Part shown: positions 8,199 through 16,411 of the stretch, one piece after another
Position numbering within the stretch: position 1 is the stretch's first letter
Layout of the letters: every line of letters begins with the position of its first letter
Notes under the pieces: generated by a model
Database searches by the model: none
What the model was told of the DNA's origin: nothing
Seen by the model: only the letters and a program-made list of their open reading frames with translations
NCBI GenBank assembly: GCA_965237635.1
Contig: CBDEFX010000002.1
Coordinates: forward strand, 1,054,001-1,118,000
DNA from: CBDEFX01 sp965237635
Lineage (GTDB): Bacteria; Chloroflexota; Dehalococcoidia; Lucifugimonadales; CAUZJF01
Direction of reading: 5' to 3'
DNA: 64,000 nucleotides
Position numbers and translations under genes: made by a program

Positions 8199-8605
8199 CT
8201 TAGGACAACCTCCTCCGGGCTCGTCATCTTGTCGATAAAATCAACAGGCGCATCCCAGTCGAGAGTGCCCTTGACCGCAGCCTCCCGTTCGGGTCCCTGC
8301 GCGTACTGCGTGAACATAAGCACCGGCAGCCCAGGAGCCTGTTCAAGGATCTCCCGCAGGATGCCGAGCCCCTTGAACTGGTCTTCCTTGTCGTCGCCGA
8401 ACCGGACGTCGAGTACGACTCCGTCCGGCCTCTGTTCTTCGATTGCGAAGAGCGTCGCGGCCTCAAACTCCTCGCCCACAAGCCATCCATTCGACTCCGG
8501 CTTGACGACCACCGCTTCCCAGTCTTCCTCTGCCAGTCGTCGGATTACCGACCGGACCTCCGGCGAGTCAGACTGGTCGTCGACTATGAGAATCTTCCGT
8601 TTCAT
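8199..8605 (-). pseudogene. Response regulator receiver domain, 3' end cut by IS1380
   Basis: About 135 native residues of a CheY-like receiver. ILIVDDQSD carries the acidic pocket, GVVLDVRFGDD the phospho-acceptor Asp, and VLMFTQYA the switch Thr region; FIDKM supplies the conserved Lys. The last residues of the open frame (PNPPKEGVGLAS) are IS sequence, so the native end is lost. It is notable that joining the flanks across the IS, with one target duplication removed, keeps the frame into the DUF5666 fragment (EEVVL-SQAPTASAE). It is undecided whether a fused REC-DUF5666 gene existed or two genes were brought together by deletion. The receiver is otherwise complete and may still fold. Confidence 0.72.
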
Positions 8606-8751
8606 GCTTCGATCGGAACACGACTACTAAGTCCACGAGCGTGCCGCACGCGCTATTTTCAACCAGTCTACAACAGGACCCAGCCTCTGGCACATCGTTA
8701 CCCCCTGATAATCAACATCGGCTTTGCACGAGAAGTCACCTTAAGACCCAA

Positions 8752-9048
8752 TCACTTTGTCAACGTCAGCACTGTGTTCACGAGCAATGATGCAAACAAG
8801 AGGCCAATCAGAATCTTGAAGCCGATGCCTTTCTCGAATCTGCTTGTCCACTCGGTTCGTAGCACCTTCGCAAGGCCTACCCTTCGCCAAAACCGTAGCT
8901 CGAGGTCAACCACGTCATCCCAACGCCTGGGATATATGACCATAAACGACAACCATACTCCAACGGCGACGGTGAGGACGATATCCAGGATCTCTATGCC
9001 GCTACCATCCGTGTTCACTGTAGAGCTCGTTTCGGCCGATCCTGTCAA
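8752..9048 (-). CDS. Small two-helix membrane protein
   Basis: A 98-residue protein of unknown function. Two hydrophobic segments are visible: IEILDIVLTVAVGVWLSFMV (about residues 18-38) and FKILIGLLFASLLVNTVLTL (about 77-96). The stretch between them is basic and aromatic (RRWDDVVDLELRFWRRVG), which suggests a cytosolic or interfacial hairpin. It overlaps the 3' end of the Nudix gene by 47 bp in another frame, so the two are probably cotranscribed. The overlap is long enough that the start could lie further in. No family was recognised. Confidence 0.5.
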   Translation of the reverse strand: MTGSAETSSTVNTDGSGIEILDIVLTVAVGVWLSFMVIYPRRWDDVVDLELRFWRRVGLAKVLRTEWTSRFEKGIGFKILIGLLFASLLVNTVLTLTK

Positions 9049-9442
9049 TGGCCTGTCGAATGTACGGAACTACGTTGGCTGGCAAATCGTCCATCTGAAA
9101 CCAGCCCATGTCGTCACACTTGTCTGGCTCCATATTCCTTGGTTCGTTTTGCAATATCCTTGTCCTCATGAACACTTCGATGCGGACGTCTTCGCCGGGC
9201 GTCCTCCTGTGCATGACGTGGGCGATTTCCAAGTCGTCCGTCCGCAGGTCGATGCCCGCCTCTTTCCGCGCTTCTCGTATGGTGGCCTGGGTCAATGTCT
9301 CATTATCCTCAAGGTGACCAGCGACCATACTGTAGTTTCCGTCCTCGTATCCCGTATTCGACCGTCGGAGGAGCAGAATCCGGCCGTCGCGGACCAGTAC
9401 GAGATACACTGCTGTAATCAGCTTGAACCTGGTTTTCGACAT
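9002..9442 (-). CDS. Nudix hydrolase
   Basis: A 146-residue Nudix-fold protein that hydrolyses a nucleoside-diphosphate-linked substrate; the substrate cannot be told from sequence. The Nudix box is clear at about residues 42-64: GHLEDNETLTQATIREARKEAG, matching Gx5Ex7REUxEExGU with the metal-binding Glu residues present. The N-terminal strand TAVYLVLVRDGRILLLRRS is typical of MutT-like sanitation enzymes. The length is usual for single-domain Nudix proteins. It overlaps the small membrane protein downstream. It could cleanse oxidised nucleotides, but that is inference. Confidence 0.88.
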   Translation of the reverse strand: MSKTRFKLITAVYLVLVRDGRILLLRRSNTGYEDGNYSMVAGHLEDNETLTQATIREARKEAGIDLRTDDLEIAHVMHRRTPGEDVRIEVFMRTRILQNEPRNMEPDKCDDMGWFQMDDLPANVVPYIRQAIDRIGRNELYSEHGW

Positions 9443-9684
9443 AGGCCTAAATCACACTTGTCCTGGTCCACGATCAACGAAGCGGCCAGCGGAGCAGTTT
9501 CACGGGATTTGGTTCTGCCGGGGGTTTCCAAAGGGGGCTTGGCCCCTTTGGCGGGGGTCTGGGGGGAACCCCAAGCAAAACAAAGGTAGGGGCGGGTGGG
9601 TGGGAAAAGCAACCTTCGTTCTCCCCCGTGACTTACTACCGGTAGTATTCGCCTGGGCACCTGCGTTCGAAGGATGCCATGGTC
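9443..9684. repeat. Intergenic G-rich inverted repeat
   Basis: Contains the hairpin CCAAAGGGG / CCCCTTTGG (9529-9552) within a GGGGTTT...GGGGGGAACCCC context. A related G-rich block, GGTTTTGGGGGAACCCC and its variant, lies at 10230-10290. Both look like members of one interspersed repeat family. No gene is seen here. Confidence 0.55.
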
Positions 9685-10059
9685 TCAACTCCGGTCCACC
9701 GGGGCCCCGATTATCAGATGTTGAATCCAGTCGTCGCTGTCGTTGATCAGCTGGTGCTTGCTTCGAGGCGGAATATGCACGGCATCCCCTTCTCTTACCT
9801 CATATATCCGGTCATCGAGCTTCATCTTCCCTCGACCTGCGGTGAAGTAGTAGACCTGCTCGCTGTCCTCATGCTCGTGGTAGTCACTCTCCTTGCCGCT
9901 CTGCATCATGTGTATTGAGAGGCTGGACAACCCCTCCAGCGGCGCCTCATCAGGGGTCTTGTCGGCCTGGCCCTTCGCAGAGAATATGTTCCAGATTATC
10001 TTGCTCTCGTGGGACACCCTCGGTGACGCGTCCCTCCAGTTACGTACCACGACCATCAT
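9685..10059 (-). CDS. Cupin-domain protein
   Basis: A 124-residue single-domain cupin (small beta barrel). Motif 1 is visible as SDYHEHEDSEQVYYFTAGRG, where the two His and the Glu are probable metal ligands. Motif 2 is EGDAVHIPPRSKHQLIN with the third His. No signal peptide. A good Shine-Dalgarno AGGAGG lies before the ATG. Enzymatic or sensor role cannot be assigned from a lone cupin. It is transcribed in the same direction as the Nudix gene but 240 bp upstream of it with repeats between, so an operon is unlikely. Confidence 0.85.
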   Translation of the reverse strand: MMVVVRNWRDASPRVSHESKIIWNIFSAKGQADKTPDEAPLEGLSSLSIHMMQSGKESDYHEHEDSEQVYYFTAGRGKMKLDDRIYEVREGDAVHIPPRSKHQLINDSDDWIQHLIIGAPVDRS

Positions 10060-10554
10060 TACCTCCTAATGCTGAAAACGCATCGGTCACCAGCTTCGAT
10101 TTCGCCAGCGTGGGGCTGGCCGGCCGGAGTCGCTACGAAAAGCTTGTGGCTCGCCAAGTATAACTGCACTGTAGTTTGTGTAGTAGCCCTGTTAATTCTG
10201 AATCGTCCACTTCCGGCGGGAGAGTCCAGAGGGGGTGGTACCCTCCTCTGGTGGGGGTTTTGGGGGAACCCCTGGTGGGGGGTTGGGGGAACCCCGGCCT
10301 TGCACGAAATCAGGCATCCCGGCTACTTGCACATCCTGTCAAGTGCAGCCTCCACCAAAGTAGTGGCGGCTTCGAGATATGGAAGGGGCGCACGAGCTGG
10401 AAGGTTAGTGAGGCCGGTATCCCATTCGATCGACTCCGGGCAGGCCTCGATACGTCCCCCCGATGCGGCATCGGGGCGGAATCGGGACTACTCCCTTCGA
10501 TACGCCACTTCCGGCGCCTACTCAGGGCAGGCGGGATAAACGGGGTTGGTGAGG
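10060..10554. repeat. Intergenic region with REP-like palindromes
   Basis: No gene is supported. It holds a G-rich block at 10230-10290 (GGGGGTTTTGGGGGAACCCC and a variant) and a 19-bp palindrome CCCCGATGCGGCATCGGGG at 10458-10476 within CTTCGATACG...ACTCAGGGCAGGC text. The same palindrome recurs at 58957, 59033, 62710 and, in variant form, 62957. Confidence 0.6.
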
Positions 10555-10763
10555 TTCTGAAAAAGTGTTCCATTCTGTTCCGTTGTGTCCCACTCAGCTA
10601 CGGATTGTCGGTACACCGTGGGACATCGTGGCACAGAAATGGGACAGGCCACCCTTCGGTGAGCTCAGTGCATGCTTCGACGCGCTCAGTGCAGGCGCTG
10701 GGTCTATCCCCTCAGAGCAATTATAGCACTGATGTTCGTGATTGTCGAGGAGTGGATTGGAGG
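10555..10763 (-). repeat. Dispersed promoter/leader repeat, copy 1
   Basis: About 209 bp similar to 19602-19766, which lies upstream of dnaE2. Shared features, read on the minus strand: a promoter, a GAAC-N4-GTGC site, two TGTCCCA arms, a conserved loop ending AGCTGAG, then three inverse arms and TTTTTCAG. This copy holds about 44 extra bp (around 10650-10695) containing a doubled GCTCAGTGCA. No gene follows it on the minus strand for 490 bp, so it looks like an orphan or decayed copy. Confidence 0.7.
10720..10748 (-). promoter_or_regulatory. Sigma70-type promoter in repeat copy 1
   Basis: On the minus strand: TCGACA (10743-10748), 17-bp spacer, TATAAT (10720-10725). The spacer holds GAACATCAGTGC, a GAAC-N4-GTGC site like the one before dnaE2. 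Nothing recognisable is encoded downstream. Confidence 0.6.
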
Positions 10764-10872
10764 CGACTTTTACAACACACCATCTCATGGCCTTTTTCAT
10801 CCTTGTATAATTGATTGGTTTCATTTAGCTTGTCGTAGGTGTGAGGACCGTCGCAGGGCAAAGAGTCCTGGG

Positions 10873-12378
10873 GTGGCAAAAGTGATTTTTCGCATAGTTG
10901 ACTCCATTAGAGACCGCTTCAAGCCGGCCACGGGCCAGCGGACTGACGTAAATACGGCTCTCGAGAGCGTAGGTCGGATCGCTAGCTCGATACTTCCGAT
11001 CGACGACGTGTGGGACCCGTTTGCGGAGAGCGTCCGCGAGCTCATCCCCTTCGACAGGATATCTGTTAGCTACGTCGACAAGGGAAGCGGCACATTCACC
11101 GAGTCTTACGCCAGCGGCCTCGACGTTCCGGGGCGGGCCCGCGGTGACGTAAGCCCGCTCACCGGCACCGTCGTCGGGCAGGCGATCGGCACCGACTCCG
11201 GCTTCCTGGTTGGTTACGAGTCCCTTGAGGTGCTGACCGCCCGTTATCCCGGTCTGTCGCCAGAGTTGGACGCGGGCATCAGATCGGTGATCGCGGTCCC
11301 GTTGATCGTCAGTGGACAGCTCGTTGCCACCTTCGTATTAGCGTCCGTTTACCCAAATACCTATTCAGGGCGTCACCTGGACCTGGCCAGACGGATCGGC
11401 GAGCGGCTCGCCGCGCCCGTCTCCAACTCACGAACCTATAAGACCCTTCGGAGTGAGACAGACGACCTGGCGGCACTCGCCGAACTTGGGCGAATAGTTG
11501 GCTCATCGTCCGAGACCGCCGACGTTTACGAAAAGCTCGCTGAGCAGGTCCGCCTGATCGTTCCCTTCGACCAGATAGCGGTAGCGCTGTTGGATCTCGA
11601 GGCCCGCAAGTGCACCAACACATGGGTCGGCGGGAAGAGTGTACCCGGCTGGGAGGCGGGGTCCACCTATGAGTTTGACGGCGCAGCCCTACGGGACACC
11701 GTTGAAGCCCGTTCGGGCATCGTGGTCGCGGCCGACTCCCCTGAAGAGCTAAGCTCCAGGTTTCCGCAGTGGCCCTTCATCGTCCAGGGCGGGGTCCGCT
11801 CGATCATCGTGGCACCCGCGGTCTCGAACGACGAGGTCGTCGCCGCTCTCATCGTCTGTTCGGGAAGTGAGAAAGGCTATACGGAAGGTGATCTGGAATT
11901 GGCAAAGCGGATCGCCCTGCTCATCGGTGGTCCAGTCGCTAGTGGCGTCGCCCGTGACCAGGTACAATCGCAGCTTCGGCTAGAGTCCGACCAGAGCGAG
12001 CTGAGCCAAGAGATCGGTCGGGCGATCTCTGCCGCACCGACCACCGAGGAAGCGTACACGGTACTTGCGTATCAAGTCCGGAGGCTCATACCGTTCGACA
12101 GGATCGAGATCGTAACGGTCGATCTGGAAGAGGCGACCATCAGGCGCGAGCACCTCTCAGGCCTCGACGTGTCGGATGGCGCTGAAACGGGGCCGGAGCC
12201 GGTGGCCGGCACTACGGTCCAAGAGGCTATCCTTACCAACGCTCCCCTACTTCTTCAAGGCTTGTCCAAGGAGGAAGCTGAGTTTCGGTTCTCTTCACTG
12301 ACGGCGCAGCTAGAGGCCGGCCTGCAGTCGTTCATGACGTACCTCTTATTAGCGGTGGGCAGGCCGTGGGCGCCTTGA
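10873..12378 (+). pseudogene. Multi-GAF sensor kinase, N-terminal part (frameshifted)
   Basis: Three GAF-type sensor domains of about 170 residues each. Each begins with a phrase like LAELGRIVGSSSETADVYEKL and continues xLIPFDRI. The third is interrupted near 12338. There the frame runs out as TYLLLAVGRPWAP, whereas the next frame gives the expected VPLISGGQAVGALSIS, which implies loss of one base (ATG AC|GTA). The start at GTG 10873 (VAKVIFRIVDSIRDRF) is chosen because upstream codons have no coding character. No membrane segment is seen, so this would be a cytosolic sensor. The remainder is at 12339-14039. Confidence 0.8.
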
Positions 12379-14039
12379 GCATCAGCCCCACCGGCGCGGA
12401 GGCCTATACAGAGCGAGACCTTGCCCTGGCCGAGCGAGTCGGCTTCCAGGTTGCCGGCCTCATTGTCGGCGCCCACCCCAAAGTAACGGATGAGCCTGAG
12501 GGCGAAGAGCCGGCTGTTTTGGCCGAACTGGGCCGCATAGTCACATCCTCGCTCGACATCGGGGAGGTCTATGAGAGCTTGGCTGAAAAGGTCCGCGAGC
12601 TAATCCCCTTCGACCGCATCGTGATATGGACCGTGGACTTGCAGCGCGAGAACCTGATCGCATCCTATGTGTGGGGTGGCGACACCTCCACTCTAGACCA
12701 GGGGACGGCCTTTCCACTGTCGAGCCCTGCAGCCCAGGGGGTACTGGAGGCAAGTTCGGCAGTAACAGTCCTTGAAGAGTCCGTCGGCGCCGTGGCGGGT
12801 CGTTTCCCAGACCTGCTGCAGGACACGTCCGCCGGGCGGCCGGCGATGCTTCTGATGCCGCTGGTCTCGGGAGACGAGACTGTCGGCATGCTCAGCCTAA
12901 GGTCGGCCACGGCCGGCGCCTACGCCGAGCGGGATGTGGCAATCGGAGAGCGGATCGCCGCTCAGATCGCCGGCGCGGTGGCCAACGCACAGGTCTACCG
13001 TGAGACGAAGCAGGTCGAGCGGGCGGTGCAAGACGCCGTAGAAAGGCTGGACCTGGTTACCGGCGGATCTGGGGACGGCCTTTGGGACTGGAAAATCGGC
13101 GACGAAGAAGTCTGGTGGTCACCCCGGCTCAAGGAGCTAGTGGGCATCCACGAGGAAAAAGAGCGCTCAGGGAACCGAGGCTGGGAGGCACGGTTGCATC
13201 CGGAGGACCGCGACAGGGCCATTACAGCGCTCGACGACCACCTTGAGGGCAGGGTCCCCTACGATGTGCGCTACCGGCTGCAGACGGGCTCGGGGGAGTA
13301 CCGATGGTTCAACGACCGCGGGCAGGCAATCTGGGATGAGTCAGGCACGGCCGTCCGAATGTCCGGCTTGCTGAGGGACGTCACCGAAGCCAAGAGTGCC
13401 AGTCCCGGTTTACTCGACCTGAGTAGACCACTCGAAACGATCGAGGTGTTCAAGCGGACTCTCATCGAGGGCCGGAACGCCACGCAAGACTCAGACGGCG
13501 GCGTACTCGTCACACGGCTGGCACCGGCAGCCAGGCATATAGCGCGGGTCATCAGCGACCTTCAGACATTCTCGCGTGTAATGGACAGCGAGGTCCGTCG
13601 CGAACCCGTCGCTCTCGATGCCATAGCCCGGTCCGTCGCCAGAAAGATTCGCAAGAGCCACGCGAGGCGCAACGTGAAGCTCTCTATCGCCAGAGGAATG
13701 GCGGTTGAAGGAGACGAGTCGCTGCTCCGCGTGATGATGGAGAACCTCCTCGACAACGCCTGGAAGTTCACCGGAAAGCACGAGAGAGCCACGATCGAGT
13801 TCGGGTCAATGACCTACGACGGTAAGCAGGCCTACTACGTTCGCGACGACGGCGCAGGCTTCGATATGGCTGAGGTCGATAGGCTGTTCGGCCTCTTCCA
13901 GCGCCTCCACCTGGCAAACGAGTTCGAGGGAACAGGCGTCGGCCTGGCGACGGTGCGCCACATAGTCCGCCGCCACGGCGGCGACGTATGGGCCGAAGGC
14001 CAGGTCGAAGGCGGAGCCACGTTCTACTTCACCCTCTAG
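12339..14039 (+). pseudogene. GAF/PAS sensor kinase, C-terminal part, phospho-acceptor His missing
   Basis: Continues the gene of 10873-12378. It contains the rest of GAF 3, GAF 4 (LAELGRIVTSSLDIGEVYESL, about 12510-13000), a PAS_3-type domain (WDWKIGDEEVWWSP...HPEDR...RYRLQTGSGEYRWFNDRGQ, to about 13395), a dimerisation region and a HATPase_c domain. ATP-site boxes are intact: N box MMENLLDNAWKFT, G1 DDGAGFDM, F box LFGLFQRLH, G2 GTGVGLATV. The H box normally reads xSHDLxxPL. Here it reads GLLDLSRPL, with Leu (CTC, 13413-13415) where His (CAC) is expected. A nucleotidyltransferase gene follows 10 bp after the stop. Confidence 0.8.
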
Positions 14040-14048
14040 GACGCCTAT

Positions 14049-14891
14049 ATGGTCCTCGAGAAGCGCCGTGAGATCGCCCGCCGAATCGACCACCGCATCG
14101 GTGAGCACCCGCAGGTTACAGCCGTGTTCGTCTTCGGATCGGTGGCGTCCGGCCACGTGGATGAGCGATCGGATGTTGACGTAATGGCCATTTGTCGCCT
14201 TGGTATCCTGTCTCTCGCCACCCGAAAGAAAATCCTCTCCCCGATCGGCTCCAACTGGCAGTTCAATGAACCGTCAACTGACGATCCCATTTGGGCCGGA
14301 AACGCCATGCCGGACGTAATTGACAACGGCGTTATCGACGGAACCGCCGTTGAAGTTCACTATCAGACGGAACGGTTGTACTCGGAGGTGCTTGGTGAGA
14401 TTGTCGATGACGGGGCCATCACCACGAAGAAGGTGCCTGTAAGACCGTACACGCTGGCGGGACTTCTGCAACGCGCATGGCTACTACGGGACAAGGACGG
14501 TAACTTCAGCAAGTGGTTAGAGAAAATAGAGACGTACCCCAGGCCGCTGAAAATGAACATATTGCGCCATTTCGTCCCGATCTTGAGAGAGAACGCAGCC
14601 TCCCTAAAAGAGTATGCAGAGCGGCGTCTTGGGCCGGGACTCCAAATCTTCTTTCTTTCTCAAGCGACTGACGCTATGGCGAGCATCTTGTATGCGCTGA
14701 ACGATACCTATGATCCTGCGGATAAACGGGCGGAGAGAACGATCTTACGGACTCTGTCTTATGTCCCTCGAGACTTCGTGTCCAGGTACGCCTACGTCTT
14801 GGAGGGACCATTCGACGACTCAGGCGCCCTTGAGCGCGCGCGGCTGTTTGGAGAGCTGGCGGACGAGGTCCTGGACGTCGGGATCAAGTAG
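14049..14891 (+). CDS. Nucleotidyltransferase-fold protein
   Basis: A 280-residue protein with an N-terminal NTP_transf_2 (MNT-like) fold: VTAVFVFGSVASGHVDERSDVDVMAI has the Gly-Ser (GSVASG) and DVD metal-binding motif. The rest is helical, with a middle segment (PVRPYTLAGLLQRAWLLRD) and a C-terminal region similar in kind to helical domains that follow such folds. It may be an aminoglycoside-type or regulatory nucleotidyltransferase; the substrate is unknown. It begins 10 bp after the kinase stop, so it was probably cotranscribed with that now-broken gene. No partner HEPN gene of the usual minimal toxin type is adjacent. Confidence 0.75.
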   Translation: MVLEKRREIARRIDHRIGEHPQVTAVFVFGSVASGHVDERSDVDVMAICRLGILSLATRKKILSPIGSNWQFNEPSTDDPIWAGNAMPDVIDNGVIDGTAVEVHYQTERLYSEVLGEIVDDGAITTKKVPVRPYTLAGLLQRAWLLRDKDGNFSKWLEKIETYPRPLKMNILRHFVPILRENAASLKEYAERRLGPGLQIFFLSQATDAMASILYALNDTYDPADKRAERTILRTLSYVPRDFVSRYAYVLEGPFDDSGALERARLFGELADEVLDVGIK

Positions 14892-14977
14892 GAGCAGGTT
14901 TCAAACTTGCCCTCTGCAGTCTCCAGGACGACCTTTCTAAATGGAACTGGCAGGACAACACGAGCGGACAAAACCCC

Positions 14978-15817
14978 ATGATCATCGACTTTCACACCCA
15001 CATCTTCCCTGAGTGGCTCCGAGACCAACGCCAGGCGTACATCGAACGCGACGCCGCGTTTGGTGAGCTGTTCGCGAGCCCGAAGGCCAGGATGGCCACC
15101 GCCGACGAGCTAGTGCAAGCGATGGACGAGGACGGCGTCGGTATGTCCGTCGTCATGGGCATCGGCTGGACCGATCAAGGTCTTGCCCGCGAGAGCAACG
15201 ACTACATAATCGAGTCTGTCAAACGTTTCCCGGACCGGCTCAGGGGTTTCGCTGGCGTCAACCCGGCCTGGGAAGATGCGGCGGCGAGCGAGGCCGAGCG
15301 GTGTGCGGAGGCTGGCCTTAGCGGGACCGGTGAGCTGCATCCCGACATGCAGGGCTTCGATCTCGGCGACAGAGCCGCGATGGCCCCTCTCATGGAGGTT
15401 GTGGGCACACGGGGGCTCGTCCTCTCGACCCATGCCTCCGAGCCGGTGGGTCACTCCTATTCAGGCAAAGGTCAGACCAGGCCCGAGGTGCTGTGGAGGT
15501 TCGTCCAAAACTTCCCCGACATCACGATGGTCCTGGCCCACTGGGGAGGTGGGCTTCCCTTCTATGCGCTGATGCCGGAGGTCCGAGAGGCCCTTGGTAA
15601 CGTCTACTTCGATACTGCCGCATCTCCCTTCCTGTACGACGCCCTGGTGTTTGAGCAAGTCACGTCGCTGGTGGGAGCGGACCGGGTCTTGTTTGGCAGC
15701 GACTTCCCGCTGCTGCCGAGCCGGCGCCTGCTGACAGAGGTCCGCGAGTCGTCGATCTCGGACGCCGAGAAGGCCGCGATCATGGGCGGGAACGCCGCCA
15801 GGCTGCTGCACGCCTGA
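14978..15817 (+). CDS. Amidohydrolase-2 family metal-dependent hydrolase
   Basis: A 279-residue TIM-barrel hydrolase of the amidohydrolase_2 (ACMSD-like) family. The N-terminal metal site is MIIDFHTHIFPEW (HxH). A barrel Glu lies in GTGELHPDM, a His ligand in LVLSTHASEP, another His in MVLAHWGGGLP, and the catalytic Asp in DRVLFGSDFPLL. All expected ligands are present. The substrate is not deducible; decarboxylase or lactonase activity is typical of the family. The ATG follows 86 bp after the nucleotidyltransferase gene. A palindrome at 15862-15888 lies downstream. Confidence 0.87.
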   Translation: MIIDFHTHIFPEWLRDQRQAYIERDAAFGELFASPKARMATADELVQAMDEDGVGMSVVMGIGWTDQGLARESNDYIIESVKRFPDRLRGFAGVNPAWEDAAASEAERCAEAGLSGTGELHPDMQGFDLGDRAAMAPLMEVVGTRGLVLSTHASEPVGHSYSGKGQTRPEVLWRFVQNFPDITMVLAHWGGGLPFYALMPEVREALGNVYFDTAASPFLYDALVFEQVTSLVGADRVLFGSDFPLLPSRRLLTEVRESSISDAEKAAIMGGNAARLLHA

Positions 15818-15861
15818 GCCTGACATAGAAGCAGATGAACTTAAAGGTACCGTCGGCCGGC

Positions 15862-15888
15862 GTAGGGCACGGCATGCCGTGCCCCTAC
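15862..15888. terminator. Palindromic hairpin after amidohydrolase gene
   Basis: GTAGGGCACGGCATGCCGTG followed by CCCCTAC forms a long inverted repeat with one bulged base. It sits about 45 bp past the amidohydrolase stop. It may be a REP-type repeat acting as a terminator. A second small hairpin, CCCCCgaccGGGGG, lies near 15931-15944. Confidence 0.45.
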
Positions 15889-15989
15889 AGTCAACATTCC
15901 AAAACACCTTTGTCTAGTAGAGAACGGCCCCCCCGACCGGGGGTTGCCACCATTCGAAACTCCTCTACCTAAGGAGTCGAGGGACCCTA

Positions 15990-16238
15990 TCACCCTCCCT
16001 CATCGTCTTGCAGCTCGAAACCAAGCCGCTGCAGCTCGGCAAGGAGGGCGGGCAGCCAAGCCTCGGTGGACATCGTTGCGGGGACCGTGATCTCGACCCC
16101 GCCGTCCGGCTGTTTTGTGACTGCTCCGCTCCCGTCCTTCTCCAGAGGCACGCTAATGCTCTCCCGGTCGATGCCGAACCGGTCCGTTACCTCGTAGACG
16201 GCCATCATGTCGTCCATCCCGATGATGTCTTCCGTCAC
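15990..16238 (-). CDS. Small hypothetical acidic protein
   Basis: An 82-residue acidic protein, not recognised. It has no membrane segment, cysteine pair or obvious motif. The middle is beta-like (GVEITVPATMSTEAWLPALLAELQRLGFEL) and ends in an acidic tail. It lies downstream of dnaE2 on the same strand, 173 bp after the dnaE2 stop with a hairpin between. A functional link to dnaE2 is unsupported. Confidence 0.45.
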   Translation of the reverse strand: MTEDIIGMDDMMAVYEVTDRFGIDRESISVPLEKDGSGAVTKQPDGGVEITVPATMSTEAWLPALLAELQRLGFELQDDEGG

Positions 16239-16284
16239 TCGCGCTCCTTAGGCTCCCGGGCCTGATCGTTCCCACGTTCCCGCG

Positions 16285-16307
16285 CCTATTCCCGGTAGAG
16301 GAATAGG
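16285..16307 (-). terminator. Weak hairpin downstream of dnaE2
   Basis: CCTATTCC / GGAATAGG with a 7-nt loop, in the 173-bp gap after the dnaE2 stop. It lacks a U-tract, so terminator function is uncertain. Confidence 0.3.
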
Positions 16308-16411
16308 ATAACCGTTTGTTATGTGGAATGGGAACCCAGCCAGGCGCTAGGACGAAGGTGCGAAGAGTTAGATAACGTCCAGGAATAACAGTGCTGAGCA
16401 GGTCTTGGCCG

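Noticed and set aside
10672..10872. N-terminal extension of the GAF kinase
   Set aside because: The extra 67 residues are encoded by the dispersed repeat and have no coding character; GTG at 10873 is preferred.
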